DNA from: Acidobacteriota bacterium | GTDB taxonomy: Bacteria > Acidobacteriota > Blastocatellia > Pyrinomonadales > Pyrinomonadaceae | Length of the DNA stretch: 64,000 nt | Direction of reading: 5' to 3' | Assembly (NCBI GenBank): GCA_003385635.1 | Contig: QQUY01000001.1 | Location: forward strand, 62,001 to 126,000 | In this document: positions 10,061 to 19,070 of the stretch, in pieces | How positions within the stretch are numbered: the first letter of the stretch is position 1 | Layout: every line of letters begins with the position of its first letter | The notes under the pieces: model-generated | What the model saw: the letters and a program-made list of their open reading frames with translations, nothing else | What the model was told of the DNA's origin: nothing | Databases searched by the model: none | Position numbers and translations under genes: made by a program

Positions 10061-11139
10061 CCCACATTTTCTCCGTAACTTCGCAACTCTCGAAGCAAGG
10101 CATCATTCTGGTCCCGCGTCCCAACCGTTATCCGGAGACAGCCTTCACAGAGCCTTACCCGGCTCCTGTCCCTAACGACGATTCCCCGGTCTACAAGGTA
10201 TTCGTAGATCGCAACCGGGTCCGAAACACGTACCAACACGAAGTTGGCATCGGAGCGGTACACTTTCTGTACCGGGGGAATCGACTCAAGATCTTCGGTC
10301 AATGCTTCTCTCAAAGAAATGATCTCCCCTGTCATCTCAAGTACACGATCCTCGTTTTCCAGGGCACCCAAAAGGAGTCGCTGCGCCGCATCGGATACGT
10401 TGTAGGGAGGCTTCACCTTGTTGAGCAGCGCGACCGTTTCGGGATCGGCGAAGGCGGTTCCGACGCGCAGTCCGGCGAGTCCCCAGGCCTTCGAATAGGT
10501 CCTCAGGACGACAAGGTTCGGATTTGCGTCAAGGAAGCCGACGATCGAACCGGCTTTTGAAAAATGAATGTAGGCCTCGTCTACGACCACCATCGCATTT
10601 ACCGACCGTGCAATTGAAATGAGCTTGTCGCGATCTAGCAAATTGCCGGTCGGATTGTTGGGAGAGCAGAAGAACAGGAGTTTCGTGCTTTCGTCGGCCA
10701 CGTTACGGATCGCCTGGGGATCGAGATCAAAGTCCTTCGTCAGGGGCACACGCAGTACCTCCGCACCATTTATCTCCGCGGATACCTCATACATCCCGTA
10801 AGTCGGCGGACAGATCAGGCATTTGTCCTTGCCAGGTTCGCAAAAGACCCGGAACAGCAAGTCAATTACCTCGTCCGAGCCGTTTCCTACAAAGACGCGT
10901 TCCTCCGCGATCGATTCCATTTCCGAGATCTTTGCCTTCAATTCACGCTGGTACGGATCGGGATATCGGTTGAACGCCTCATTCAGGGGTGAGCCGAGGC
11001 TGTTCTCATTGGCGTCGAGAAAGATCCTTGCGGTCCCCGAGAATTCATCCCTGGCCGATGTGTAAGGCTTGAGCGCAACGATCGAAGGCCTCGCAAGGGC
11101 CCTCGGCGTAGATCGCATTTCTACTTTAGACTGAATCAT
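10057..11139 (-). CDS. hisC: Histidinol-phosphate aminotransferase HisC
   Basis: HisC is a PLP-dependent fold-type I aminotransferase that converts imidazole acetol phosphate to histidinol phosphate using glutamate. Visible landmarks are the substrate loop DANENSLG, FCSPNNPTGN, VVDEAYIHF and the PLP lysine in TYSKAWGLAGLRVG; the phosphate-binding Arg near the end lies in CLRITVGT. The ATG at 11139 is chosen because GGGAGG lies 5 nt upstream; this makes a 14-bp overlap with the end of hisD. The frame extends further upstream, but only antisense to nothing and inside hisD. It has 360 residues. Confidence 0.94.
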   Translation of the reverse strand: MIQSKVEMRSTPRALARPSIVALKPYTSARDEFSGTARIFLDANENSLGSPLNEAFNRYPDPYQRELKAKISEMESIAEERVFVGNGSDEVIDLLFRVFCEPGKDKCLICPPTYGMYEVSAEINGAEVLRVPLTKDFDLDPQAIRNVADESTKLLFFCSPNNPTGNLLDRDKLISIARSVNAMVVVDEAYIHFSKAGSIVGFLDANPNLVVLRTYSKAWGLAGLRVGTAFADPETVALLNKVKPPYNVSDAAQRLLLGALENEDRVLEMTGEIISLREALTEDLESIPPVQKVYRSDANFVLVRVSDPVAIYEYLVDRGIVVRDRSRVRLCEGCLRITVGTRDQNDALLRELRSYGENVG

Positions 11140-12448
11140 CGTTGCCTCCCGCCATGGCGCGCGAGCTGATTTCCGCCGCACGCATTCGCACAGTGACGGC
11201 GTGTTTGTGCGCCGCCAGACTCTCCGCCTCCGCAAGTGTTTCGATCACCGGACCGAGCGAGAGAATCCCTTTCCTCGAGATCTTCTGATATGTGATCTGC
11301 TTTTGGAACGAATCAAGCGAAACTCCACTGTATGATCTTGCGAACCCGTTTGTGGGAAGGGTGTGATTCGTTCCGGAAGCGTAATCGCCGGCAGACTCGC
11401 ACGAGTACTCCCCGATAAAGATCGAGCCGGCATTGGTGATCTGTCTCGAAACACTTTCGCTATCTCTTGTAAGGACGATCAGGTGTTCCGGGGCGTACTG
11501 ATTGGCGAAATCGACTGCGGCGTTCACGCTTTCAAGAACAACAGCACGGCTGTTGCCAAGTGCGGTAGCGGCGATCTCTCGGCGCGGCAGGTTTACAAGC
11601 TGACGATCGATCTCTTCGCGAACTGACGAAACCAGTTCCTTTGAGTCTGTGATCAGAATAACCTGGCTGTCCGTGCCGTGCTCCGCCTGTGCAAGCAGAT
11701 CGGCAGCAACAAATTCCGGATCAGCTTCAGCGTCTGCAATGACAGCAACTTCGGATGGCCCTGCGGGCATATCGATCGGCACTCCGTCAGCAGCCGCCAG
11801 CATCTTTGCCGCGGTCACATATCTGTTTCCGGGCCCAAAGATCTTGTCTACTTTCGGGATCGTTTCGGTCCCATAAGCCATCGCCGCGATCGCTTGAGCT
11901 CCTCCGACACGAAAAACGGAAGTTACACCGAATTGCGCTGCGCAAAAGAAAATCGCTTCGTGAATCGTCCCGTCAGCCCCCGGAGGCGTACACATTACGA
12001 TCTCTCGGCATCCCGCGAGCCTTGCCGGGATCGAAAGCATCATTACGGTCGAGAACAGCGGCGCGGTACCGCCCGGCACATAGATCCCCACCTTTTCGAG
12101 TGGCACCTTTCTCGTTCCGCACAAGACACCGGGCTGGGTCTCGATCTTGATGTCGTCTGTTCTCTGAGCAGCATGAAACCGCTCGATGTTCTTTCCCGCA
12201 GCGACGATCGCATCCTGCAGTTCTAAAGAAACTGAATTCGAGGCCGCCCGCATGTCCTCTTCAGACACCCGGAGGCTGCCCTCGTACGCGTCAAACCGTT
12301 TCGTGAACCGGGTCAAGGCCTCATCGCCCGACCTTCGGACCTCTCCAACGATCTCCCGAACCTTCTCAAGGATCGCGCTGGCGTCATCTTCAGGACGAGC
12401 CACCAGGTCTTTCCATTTTGTTCTTTCAGGATGTATGAATACGTTCAT
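11126..12448 (-). CDS. hisD: Histidinol dehydrogenase HisD
   Basis: HisD is a zinc-dependent NAD enzyme that oxidises histidinol to histidine in two steps, the last of the pathway. Family signatures are [10 protein letters not shown], the [15 protein letters not shown] block, [18 protein letters not shown], the LLAQAEHG zinc region and the catalytic YAPEHL pair, ending with [15 protein letters not shown]. At 440 residues the length is standard. A GAGGA lies 9 nt upstream of the ATG. It starts 16 bp after hisG and overlaps hisC. Confidence 0.97.
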   Translation of the reverse strand: MNVFIHPERTKWKDLVARPEDDASAILEKVREIVGEVRRSGDEALTRFTKRFDAYEGSLRVSEEDMRAASNSVSLELQDAIVAAGKNIERFHAAQRTDDIKIETQPGVLCGTRKVPLEKVGIYVPGGTAPLFSTVMMLSIPARLAGCREIVMCTPPGADGTIHEAIFFCAAQFGVTSVFRVGGAQAIAAMAYGTETIPKVDKIFGPGNRYVTAAKMLAAADGVPIDMPAGPSEVAVIADAEADPEFVAADLLAQAEHGTDSQVILITDSKELVSSVREEIDRQLVNLPRREIAATALGNSRAVVLESVNAAVDFANQYAPEHLIVLTRDSESVSRQITNAGSIFIGEYSCESAGDYASGTNHTLPTNGFARSYSGVSLDSFQKQITYQKISRKGILSLGPVIETLAEAESLAAHKHAVTVRMRAAEISSRAMAGGNDDSV

Positions 12449-12464
12449 CGCGTGATTCCTCGCT

Positions 12465-13328
12465 TCAGATCACCATCTGGTCGATCGAGAGCACGAGAAT
12501 GCCCTCGGCTCCTTCTGCCCGCAGGTTTTCGACCACTTCCCAGAAGTCGTCCTCGGCGATAACCGAGTGCACCGAGCTCCATCCTGTTTCTGCAAGCGGC
12601 AGGACCGAGGGGCTTCGCATTCCAGGTAGCAGATCGACGATTCGCCCGATCTTGTCATTCGGCGCGTTTAGCAGGACGTATTTGTTCTTTTCGGCCTCGA
12701 TCCCTGCCCGGATGCGAAAGCACAACTTCTCGAACAGAACTTCCAGGTCGCTTTCGAGGGAGCTTCTCCGGATCAGAAGGGCTTCGGACTCGAGCACTGT
12801 CTCGATCTCCTTCAGTCCATTTGTGAACAGGGTGCTACCCGAGCTGACAAGGTCGCAAACGATATCAGCAAGGCCGATCGAAGGGGCGATCTCGACCGAG
12901 CCGCTGATCGTATGGATCTCGGCGTCAATCGAGTGTCTTTCCAGGAACCCGGACAGGATCTTCGGGTAGGACGTGGCGATCCGAAGGCCTTCGAGATCAC
13001 CCGTGCCTTCGTAGGCAAATTGCTTTGGCGCCGCAAGGGACAACCTGCACCTTCCGAATCCGAGCCGCAGCGCTGTTTCAACTTTGAAGCCCTTCTCCAA
13101 AACGACGTTCTCGCCGACGATGCCTGCGTCGGCAACTCCGTCCTCTACATACTGAGGAATGTCGTCATCGCGGAGAAACAGTATTTCCACAGGGAAGTTC
13201 CTCGCTGACGACCTCAGCTTACCAAGGCCGTTACCGAATTCTATGCCGCAGCCGCGGAGTATCTGGACCGACGATTCACTCAGCCGGCCGGACTTCTGGA
13301 TCGCGATCCTTAATCTTTTCTTGCTCAT
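12465..13328 (-). CDS. hisG: ATP phosphoribosyltransferase HisG, long form
   Basis: HisG commits ATP and PRPP to histidine synthesis and is feedback-inhibited by histidine. The protein (287 residues) is the long form: a catalytic domain (about 1-210) with the PRPP loop DLVSSGSTLFTNGL, and a C-terminal ACT-like regulatory domain (about 215-287). No HisZ partner is therefore needed. It is the first structural gene of the operon. The ATG comes three bases after the T-tract of the leader terminator, and no Shine-Dalgarno sequence is visible in the normal window. Confidence 0.95.
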   Translation of the reverse strand: MSKKRLRIAIQKSGRLSESSVQILRGCGIEFGNGLGKLRSSARNFPVEILFLRDDDIPQYVEDGVADAGIVGENVVLEKGFKVETALRLGFGRCRLSLAAPKQFAYEGTGDLEGLRIATSYPKILSGFLERHSIDAEIHTISGSVEIAPSIGLADIVCDLVSSGSTLFTNGLKEIETVLESEALLIRRSSLESDLEVLFEKLCFRIRAGIEAEKNKYVLLNAPNDKIGRIVDLLPGMRSPSVLPLAETGWSSVHSVIAEDDFWEVVENLRAEGAEGILVLSIDQMVI

Positions 13329-13330
13329 TT

Positions 13331-13364
13331 AAAAAACAAAAAAACTTGAAGGAGCCTTCAAGTT
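13331..13364 (-). terminator. his operon attenuator (intrinsic terminator)
   Basis: Read on the minus strand, a 10-base inverted repeat (AACTTGAAGG with CCTTCAAGTT, closing on a 4-nt loop) is followed directly by TTTTTTTGTTTTTT and then the hisG start. It lies about 29 nt after the stop of a His-rich leader peptide. This is the arrangement of a classic transcription attenuator. TTCAAG within the leader could pair with CTTGAA of the terminator stem, giving a possible alternative fold. Confidence 0.85.
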
Positions 13365-13392
13365 CACGCTTTCAGAATCAGTTGTAAGTCGT

Positions 13393-13473
13393 TCAGACAG
13401 CCCGACCCGTCGGCGTGAAAATAAACGTCCGATGGTGATGGTGGGTGTTCTTGAACGAATCCGCAAAAATCAT
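13393..13473 (-). CDS. hisL: his operon leader peptide (26 residues, four consecutive His codons)
   Basis: A short frame on the minus strand starts at ATG 13473 and ends with TGA at 13393-13395. It encodes MIFADSFKNTHHHHRTF and nine more residues. The four His codons CAC CAT CAC CAT occupy 13432-13443. It precedes an intrinsic terminator and the hisG start, as in the enterobacterial hisL leaders. By analogy, ribosome stalling at the His codons when charged His-tRNA is scarce would prevent terminator formation. The Shine-Dalgarno is weak (TAGAG directly before ATG). Confidence 0.85.
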   Translation of the reverse strand: MIFADSFKNTHHHHRTFIFTPTGRAV

Positions 13474-13826
13474 CTCTAGCCATAAGAAATCACATCGATC
13501 GCCTCCTGGTCAAGTCAGCCGTTCAGCCGAGAGCCGAAACCGATGAAGCCCCCGCCTCCCAGATCTCGCGCAGAAGTCAGCATTAATTTTTAACACCAAG
13601 TTAATGCCGGGGTAACAGTCGCGACACACTCCCCGCCTACTCTCTAACCCTTGCAGACGACAACTCGTGACAAGCGAATCTGTGCTCCGTGCGCCGTAAG
13701 GTCCAGCCCTCCAGGTCAGTCCAGGCGCCCGGTTTGCGGTTTCTTCGGACCGGGTTCCGACAAGCCGGGACCATTCGGGTTTATTAGATACAAGTGGACA
13801 TCAAACTCATCTTTTCAGGAGGAACA
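13474..13826. other. Divergent intergenic region between hisL and the secreted protein
   Basis: This stretch should contain the his promoter (minus strand) and the promoter of the gene at 13827 (plus strand). Besides the palindrome at 13580-13607 it has an AT-rich patch near 13581-13605 and a TTATTAGATA patch near 13781. No convincing pair of -35/-10 boxes could be fixed by eye, and no other gene is visible. Confidence 0.4.
13580..13607. promoter_or_regulatory. AT-rich palindrome, candidate operator
   Basis: GCATTAA and TTAATGC form a 7-bp inverted repeat with a 14-bp spacer; inside it TTAAC and GTTAA form a second, nested inverted repeat. It lies between the divergent his leader and the secreted-protein gene, about 105 bp upstream of hisL. 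Confidence 0.35.
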
Positions 13827-14774
13827 ATGAGAATTTCTTTGAAGATCTTTCTTTGCGCGGCAGCGCTTCTTTCTTTGTCGGCAATCGCGTCAGGCCAGCT
13901 GGCCTACTCTGTGACCGACAACAACCGTGACGATAGCGGTTTTGCCCAACAGTTTTACGAGATAAATCTCGCTACCGGCGAAGGAAGGCTGATCCAGACG
14001 CTCGACGATGGTGCTGGGTCTCCGACCATTCGCCGCGAGTACGAGGGCTTCGGTTCTTCCGGTTCGGTGCTTCTTGGCGTATCCGAATTTGACACCGAGC
14101 TTTGCAACACGGGTTCCGACCCGATCACTGGTCTGGCTGCAGACGTCAGGATATTCACTGCTGACGGTGTCGGTCCCCAGATCGGTGAGACCTGCATCGA
14201 CTTTGGCGGAGAGGCTGCCGCTGCCTATAACCCCGCAGACGGTTGGCTCTATTCGATTGCCAGCGACGACAACTTTCCTGACACTTCGCCGCGCTCGAAG
14301 CTCTACAGGATCAGCCCGACTACGGGTGAAGCCACAGAGGTCGGCACCGGCATCACGCTTACTGCGACGAGCCCCGCAGGTGGAGAGGAGAATCCCTACC
14401 TTGACGGCCTTGCGATCCTCCCGAACGGCGTCGCTTACGGAACGGAAGCTCGTTTTGGAGCTACCGGACAAGGAAACCTTGGAAGCCTCTACAGGATTTT
14501 CCTTACCGGTCCGAACGCCGGACGCACGAGCTTTGTCAAGAGGCTTTTCGCCGCACCCGATGGCGAGGACACCGGTCTTGCAAGCCTTGATAACGGAACG
14601 CTTGTACTTCTCCTCGAAGACAGCCAGGTCCTGTTCGGAAATGCGGATCCCAACTCGGGACCGTTTGTAGCTCCTTCCTTTGGGAGGTTTACGACACCGG
14701 GCTGCCTTACGACACCGATATGTCAAGACTTCGAAGGGTTTGACATCCCGAACAACGGAGCAGGAATTCGTTAA
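13827..14774 (+). CDS. Secreted protein of unknown function
   Basis: A 315-residue protein with a clear signal peptide (MRISLKIFLCAAALLSLSAIASGQ). The body has repeats of the type YEINLATGEGRLI and YRISPTTGEATEVG, each ending in a short Gly-rich turn. This resembles beta-propeller-like blades or DUF4394-type secreted proteins, but I cannot assign a family firmly. Cysteines are few (about five), in pairs such as CNTG and CLTTPICQ. An upstream GTG (13794) is in frame, but AGGAGG sits 5 nt before the ATG at 13827, which decides the start. The Oar-like receptor gene lies 124 bp downstream on the same strand; a link between them is possible but not shown. Confidence 0.75.
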   Translation: MRISLKIFLCAAALLSLSAIASGQLAYSVTDNNRDDSGFAQQFYEINLATGEGRLIQTLDDGAGSPTIRREYEGFGSSGSVLLGVSEFDTELCNTGSDPITGLAADVRIFTADGVGPQIGETCIDFGGEAAAAYNPADGWLYSIASDDNFPDTSPRSKLYRISPTTGEATEVGTGITLTATSPAGGEENPYLDGLAILPNGVAYGTEARFGATGQGNLGSLYRIFLTGPNAGRTSFVKRLFAAPDGEDTGLASLDNGTLVLLLEDSQVLFGNADPNSGPFVAPSFGRFTTPGCLTTPICQDFEGFDIPNNGAGIR

Positions 14775-14804
14775 TCAGCGAGTATGCATCTCGACCGTAA
14801 GCCG

Positions 14805-14827
14805 GCGGGGAGACAATCCTTCCCCGC
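14805..14827 (+). other. GC-rich hairpin between the secreted protein and the Oar-like receptor
   Basis: GCGGGGA and TCCCCGC pair around a 9-nt loop. No T-run follows, so it is not a standard terminator; it may be a processing or attenuation structure. Confidence 0.35.
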
Positions 14828-14898
14828 TGGTCCGGCCGGGCACTTGGATTCAACAGAGAGCCCCGTTCTGAAGGGGGCGGAGCTCCGAGGACAGGACA

Positions 14899-17800
14899 AT
14901 GTTTAAGTTTCTTAAGATCAGTCAAATCACGCTCGCGGCAGCGATTCTCGTCTTTGCCGCAGGCGCATTCGGTCAGGCGACGGACAACGGCACACTTGAG
15001 GGAACAGTCTATGACCCCCAGGCTGCTGTGGTTCCCAATGCGACCGTAACCGTAACCAACAAGTCGACAGGACTTACAGGGAAATCCTCCACCGATCAGC
15101 AAGGCAGGTGGAAGATCACGACCCTTCCGATCGGTATCTACGAGATCACGGCCGAGATAGATGGATTCGACAGAGCGATCTCCGAAGGAGTGGTTGAAGC
15201 GGCACAAACAAATCTTGTCGACCTCTTCATGCAGGTCCAGGGCGCAGGCGAGTTCGAGGTAGTGGTCACTACCACGGATTCAGACCTTATCAGCGAGTCA
15301 ACATCCGGTACCAACTCTTCAAGATTTACGGGCCGTGCGATCGAGGCCGCGCCGCAGCCGGCAAGGAACTCCCTTGCATTTACCTCACGGGACAGTTCCA
15401 CGAGCGCCGACATTGCAAGTCCGCTGGACAACAGCACCGGAAACCCCGAAACGGCGGTTAACGGCACGCGTCCGGGAAGCTCCAGTTTTATTTTCAACGG
15501 TATCGATGGAACGAACCTTTCTGGAACGGGAAGTCTGACGGGCAATGCTGCGCCAGCTCCGGAAGCGGTCGAAGAGGTAAAGCTTCTTTCGAGCAACTAC
15601 GACGCATCACTCGGCCGCAGCGGCGGAGGCAGTTTCCAGCTCGTCATCAAGGAAGGGGGAAACGACTTCCACGGAGCCGGCTATTTCTACTTCCAGAATG
15701 AAAGATTCAATGCTAACGACTTCTTTTTCAACAGGGACGGGATCGATCGCCAGCCGGCAAGACGGTACGAAGGCGGTTTCACGTTGGGCGGACCGATCAT
15801 CAAGAACAAGCTTCGATTCTTTGGCAGCTACCAGAAAACGGATGCCAAGACCGCGTATGTCCCTACCGCGTCCAGCTTCGTGATCCTTCCCGAAGCGATC
15901 GCATTTCTGACAGACCGCTCGAACCCGGAAGCAGTTCGACAGGCATTTGCAATGTCGGCGAGGAATGGCGGCGTGGGCCGGGCGTTCACGAACGGCCCGA
16001 GCTGCATTCGATCACTAACGCCGACTTCGACCCCGACTACCGTTTCGTTGACCTGTATCGATCCGAGCCAGGTCGGCTTCAGGCTTCTCAATGTAATCAA
16101 TCCGCTGACAGGCGATTACCTGATCCCGACACTTACGCAAGGCCGATACGAAAGACTGTACCTGGATTCCAGGAACGTAGGCGTTTTTATCGGGGGGCAG
16201 AGAGTTACCGACTTCTCTGCATTCGGACTCCCGAACGGGCTTCCTCTGCTTGATTCTACTTTCCAGGGTGAGATTTCGGGAGGACTTCCGCTGGTCAGAT
16301 TCAGGAACGTGTTTCCCGCAGAATTCGAGCAGGACCAGTTCTCCTGGAGGATGGATTACAACCTTCTCGATGGGGATAGTGCAGGGAATAGCTCAAATGT
16401 CCTCACGGGCACGTTCTTCTTCTCGGACTTTCCGTCGCTCGATCCTTTCTCGGACAGCACACTGGTTTCTCCTTTCGCGCTTGTGAAGGACGATGCGAAC
16501 AGAACTCTTGCGCTAAAAGACGTGCACATATTCTCAAGCAATCTGATCAACGAGGCCCGATTCGGATACTTCTATCTGAACAACTCCAGAAAGCTGGACG
16601 AAAGGTACCTGATCCCCGAACTGACGAACTCCGGCCAGGGAATCACCAATCCCGCCGAGTTCTTCATTCCGGGTCCGCAGAGTGACCGGCTTGCGAGGTT
16701 TACGGGCACCGGAAACCTTTCGGACTTCTCGTTAAATGCTCCGAATGACATATACAACAGGCGCAAGCAGGTAACACTCACGTTTGCGAACAACACGACG
16801 TATCTGTGGGGCGACCATACGCTCAGGTTCGGTGTCGAGCACAAGCGCAACAACTTCGAAACCAATCTTCCGCAGGAGCAGGGAGTCGAGTTCGAGGGGC
16901 TGATCAACTTCACGCAGCTGCTTACAACCCAGGTTCCTGAAGCGGACGTTTCGCTCGGGATCTCGGACAAGGAATTCCGGTTTAACGACTGGGGCTTTTA
17001 CATCACTGATGACTGGCGGTTCAACGAAAAACTGACGGTGAACTTCGGGGTGCGCTGGGATGTATTCGGACTCCCGGTAGAGAAACACGGCAGATTTACG
17101 AATTTCGATTTTGACCGTGTCACTGATCCGAACAATATCCTTCCGGGCTTTGTTCTGCCTAGCAACTACGAGCCGACTGGCTTCCAGGCGATTGACGGCA
17201 GCCTCGACGCGCTCGCCGTTTCCGATTCAAAGCACACTCTCAGCGGCCTTGACCTGAATAATTTTGCGCCGAGGATCGGATTTGCTTACAAGCCGTTCAA
17301 AAGCCTCAGCACCACGGTGCGCGGCGGTTACGGCATTTTCTACGATCGGCCTTCGGCGGGATTTATCAACACGATCTACTCGAACTTTCCGTTTTTCAAC
17401 GACCGCGAAGCCTCGAACATCTTCAACCCGGCGACTATCCAGGGTTCGACGGCGTTCAACAATGTGGATCCGACCAGGCCGTTCGTCAACAACTTCCCAT
17501 TCTCTGTGGGAGTTTCAAGCCTGGCTGACACGACGCCGTACTTGCTCAGGGACAGTTCCACTGGACTCAATACGTCAAGGGGAGCGGAACCGCTCGAGTA
17601 CAGGGCCGTCGATAAAGACCTTGAAACGCCACATGTTCATCAATGGAATGTCGGAATCCAGCACGAGTTCCTCAAAGACTGGACTGTTGAAGCGCGATAT
17701 GTCGGAACCAAGGGCGAAAAGCTTCTTCTTGCAGTCGGCTTCAACCAACCGTACGACCTTAATGATCCGAACACTCCGGACTACATATACGAGCGTATCA

Positions 17801-18996
17801 ACAATGCTTTGCTGTCGGTCTTCCCGAATGCTTTGCCTCCGCTTATGCCGGGTCAAACGCAGAGAGACCGGGGTATGACGTTGTCCGGTTCGGCCGTCAG
17901 AGCGTTCGGAGCTTGCAACTTCGTGTTTGCAAACACCGAAGGATATTCGCCATGTGTCGGGTCGCTTGGTCCGGGTGGTATTGATCTCAATCTGACGAGT
18001 CTGGACTTCGAGGCGCCGAGGGCGATCATCTCGGCACTTATAAGAGTCCCGTATCTCGGGTTCGACCCGACCGATGCAGTCATCCTTCAATCGAGAGGTT
18101 ACTCGAATTATCACTCCGGACAGTTGACGGTCAGCCGTCGCTTCTCGAAGGGTTTCTCGTTCAGCGCTTCCTACACGCTTTCGAAGTCAATCGATATCGG
18201 TTCGACGGATCCGGGAAGTACCGCTGCGTCCGGTCGACCGGACACGGCAAACCTCGGACTGGTCGTTCAGGGCAACCAGCGCGATCTGAACAGCAATAAA
18301 GGACTTTCGGATTTTGACCGACCGCACCGTTTCGTTTCGAGCTTTGTCTGGGAACTTCCGAACTTCGGCTCGAACTCGAAGTTCCTCAATGGATGGCAGC
18401 TTTCCGGCCTCGGCCAGTGGCAGAGCGGAACTCCGTTCTCGATATTCGCGACAGACGCCACGTTCGGCGATCCGGTAGCTTCCGGCGCGGCATTCCTTAG
18501 GCAGTACAGAGGTGTTATTGCCCTTGTTACCGAACGAAATACGACTATGGGCGGAGTGTTCCGTGAGGTTCGCTACAACGTGGGTACCGGAAGCGGAACC
18601 ATCTTCGATACGGCATTCGGAAGGCCCAGTGTTCGAAGCCTCGATCTGTTGAGGCAGCGAGGTGACGACATCACGCAGGGGTATTTCAACACCTGCATGG
18701 ATCCGGACGATACATCCTGCGCGCTTATTTCGCCTCTAGGCGGTTTCGGAAACCTCGGAAGGAACGTTCTTCGCGGGCCTTCTCAGAAGAGGTTCGATCT
18801 CAGCCTTCAGAAGACGACCAAATTCTGGAAAGAGAAGATCGAGCTTGAGCTGAAGTGGGACATATTCAACGTCCTGAACCTTGTCAACTTCGCAAATCCG
18901 AACGCGGACCTGAGCGATGAGACCGACTTCGGGCTGATCACACGCACGGTCGGAGCTCCAAGGGTGATGCAGTTTGGCGCGAAGGTGCGTTTCTGA
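14899..18996 (+). CDS. Oar-like TonB-dependent outer-membrane receptor
   Basis: A 1365-residue receptor. After a signal peptide (about residues 1-25) comes a carboxypeptidase-regulatory-like domain (about 27-110, starting GTLEGTVYDPQAAVVPNATV). A plug domain follows (about 125-255, with SSFIFNGIDGTN and the ASLGRSGGG turn), then a long beta-barrel ending in GAKVRF with a terminal Phe, as expected for BAM-dependent insertion. Phrases such as NFGVRWDVFG, GGYGIFYDRP and RRFSKGFSFSASYTLSKS are typical of the Oar-like group abundant in Acidobacteriota. The substrate is unknown. AGGACAGGACA precedes the ATG. A membrane-anchored parvulin gene follows after 74 bp, which fits a role in outer-membrane protein folding. 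Confidence 0.9.
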   Translation: MFKFLKISQITLAAAILVFAAGAFGQATDNGTLEGTVYDPQAAVVPNATVTVTNKSTGLTGKSSTDQQGRWKITTLPIGIYEITAEIDGFDRAISEGVVEAAQTNLVDLFMQVQGAGEFEVVVTTTDSDLISESTSGTNSSRFTGRAIEAAPQPARNSLAFTSRDSSTSADIASPLDNSTGNPETAVNGTRPGSSSFIFNGIDGTNLSGTGSLTGNAAPAPEAVEEVKLLSSNYDASLGRSGGGSFQLVIKEGGNDFHGAGYFYFQNERFNANDFFFNRDGIDRQPARRYEGGFTLGGPIIKNKLRFFGSYQKTDAKTAYVPTASSFVILPEAIAFLTDRSNPEAVRQAFAMSARNGGVGRAFTNGPSCIRSLTPTSTPTTVSLTCIDPSQVGFRLLNVINPLTGDYLIPTLTQGRYERLYLDSRNVGVFIGGQRVTDFSAFGLPNGLPLLDSTFQGEISGGLPLVRFRNVFPAEFEQDQFSWRMDYNLLDGDSAGNSSNVLTGTFFFSDFPSLDPFSDSTLVSPFALVKDDANRTLALKDVHIFSSNLINEARFGYFYLNNSRKLDERYLIPELTNSGQGITNPAEFFIPGPQSDRLARFTGTGNLSDFSLNAPNDIYNRRKQVTLTFANNTTYLWGDHTLRFGVEHKRNNFETNLPQEQGVEFEGLINFTQLLTTQVPEADVSLGISDKEFRFNDWGFYITDDWRFNEKLTVNFGVRWDVFGLPVEKHGRFTNFDFDRVTDPNNILPGFVLPSNYEPTGFQAIDGSLDALAVSDSKHTLSGLDLNNFAPRIGFAYKPFKSLSTTVRGGYGIFYDRPSAGFINTIYSNFPFFNDREASNIFNPATIQGSTAFNNVDPTRPFVNNFPFSVGVSSLADTTPYLLRDSSTGLNTSRGAEPLEYRAVDKDLETPHVHQWNVGIQHEFLKDWTVEARYVGTKGEKLLLAVGFNQPYDLNDPNTPDYIYERINNALLSVFPNALPPLMPGQTQRDRGMTLSGSAVRAFGACNFVFANTEGYSPCVGSLGPGGIDLNLTSLDFEAPRAIISALIRVPYLGFDPTDAVILQSRGYSNYHSGQLTVSRRFSKGFSFSASYTLSKSIDIGSTDPGSTAASGRPDTANLGLVVQGNQRDLNSNKGLSDFDRPHRFVSSFVWELPNFGSNSKFLNGWQLSGLGQWQSGTPFSIFATDATFGDPVASGAAFLRQYRGVIALVTERNTTMGGVFREVRYNVGTGSGTIFDTAFGRPSVRSLDLLRQRGDDITQGYFNTCMDPDDTSCALISPLGGFGNLGRNVLRGPSQKRFDLSLQKTTKFWKEKIELELKWDIFNVLNLVNFANPNADLSDETDFGLITRTVGAPRVMQFGAKVRF

Positions 18997-19070
18997 CGAA
19001 ACGAAATACGGGCTATGCGGCGGTGAACACTAAAGCACACACACCGCCGCAACGTTTTCGGAGAATTCAT

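Noticed and set aside
13890..14726. Long minus-strand frame of 278 codons
   Set aside because: It is antisense to the secreted protein, which has a signal peptide and a perfect Shine-Dalgarno.
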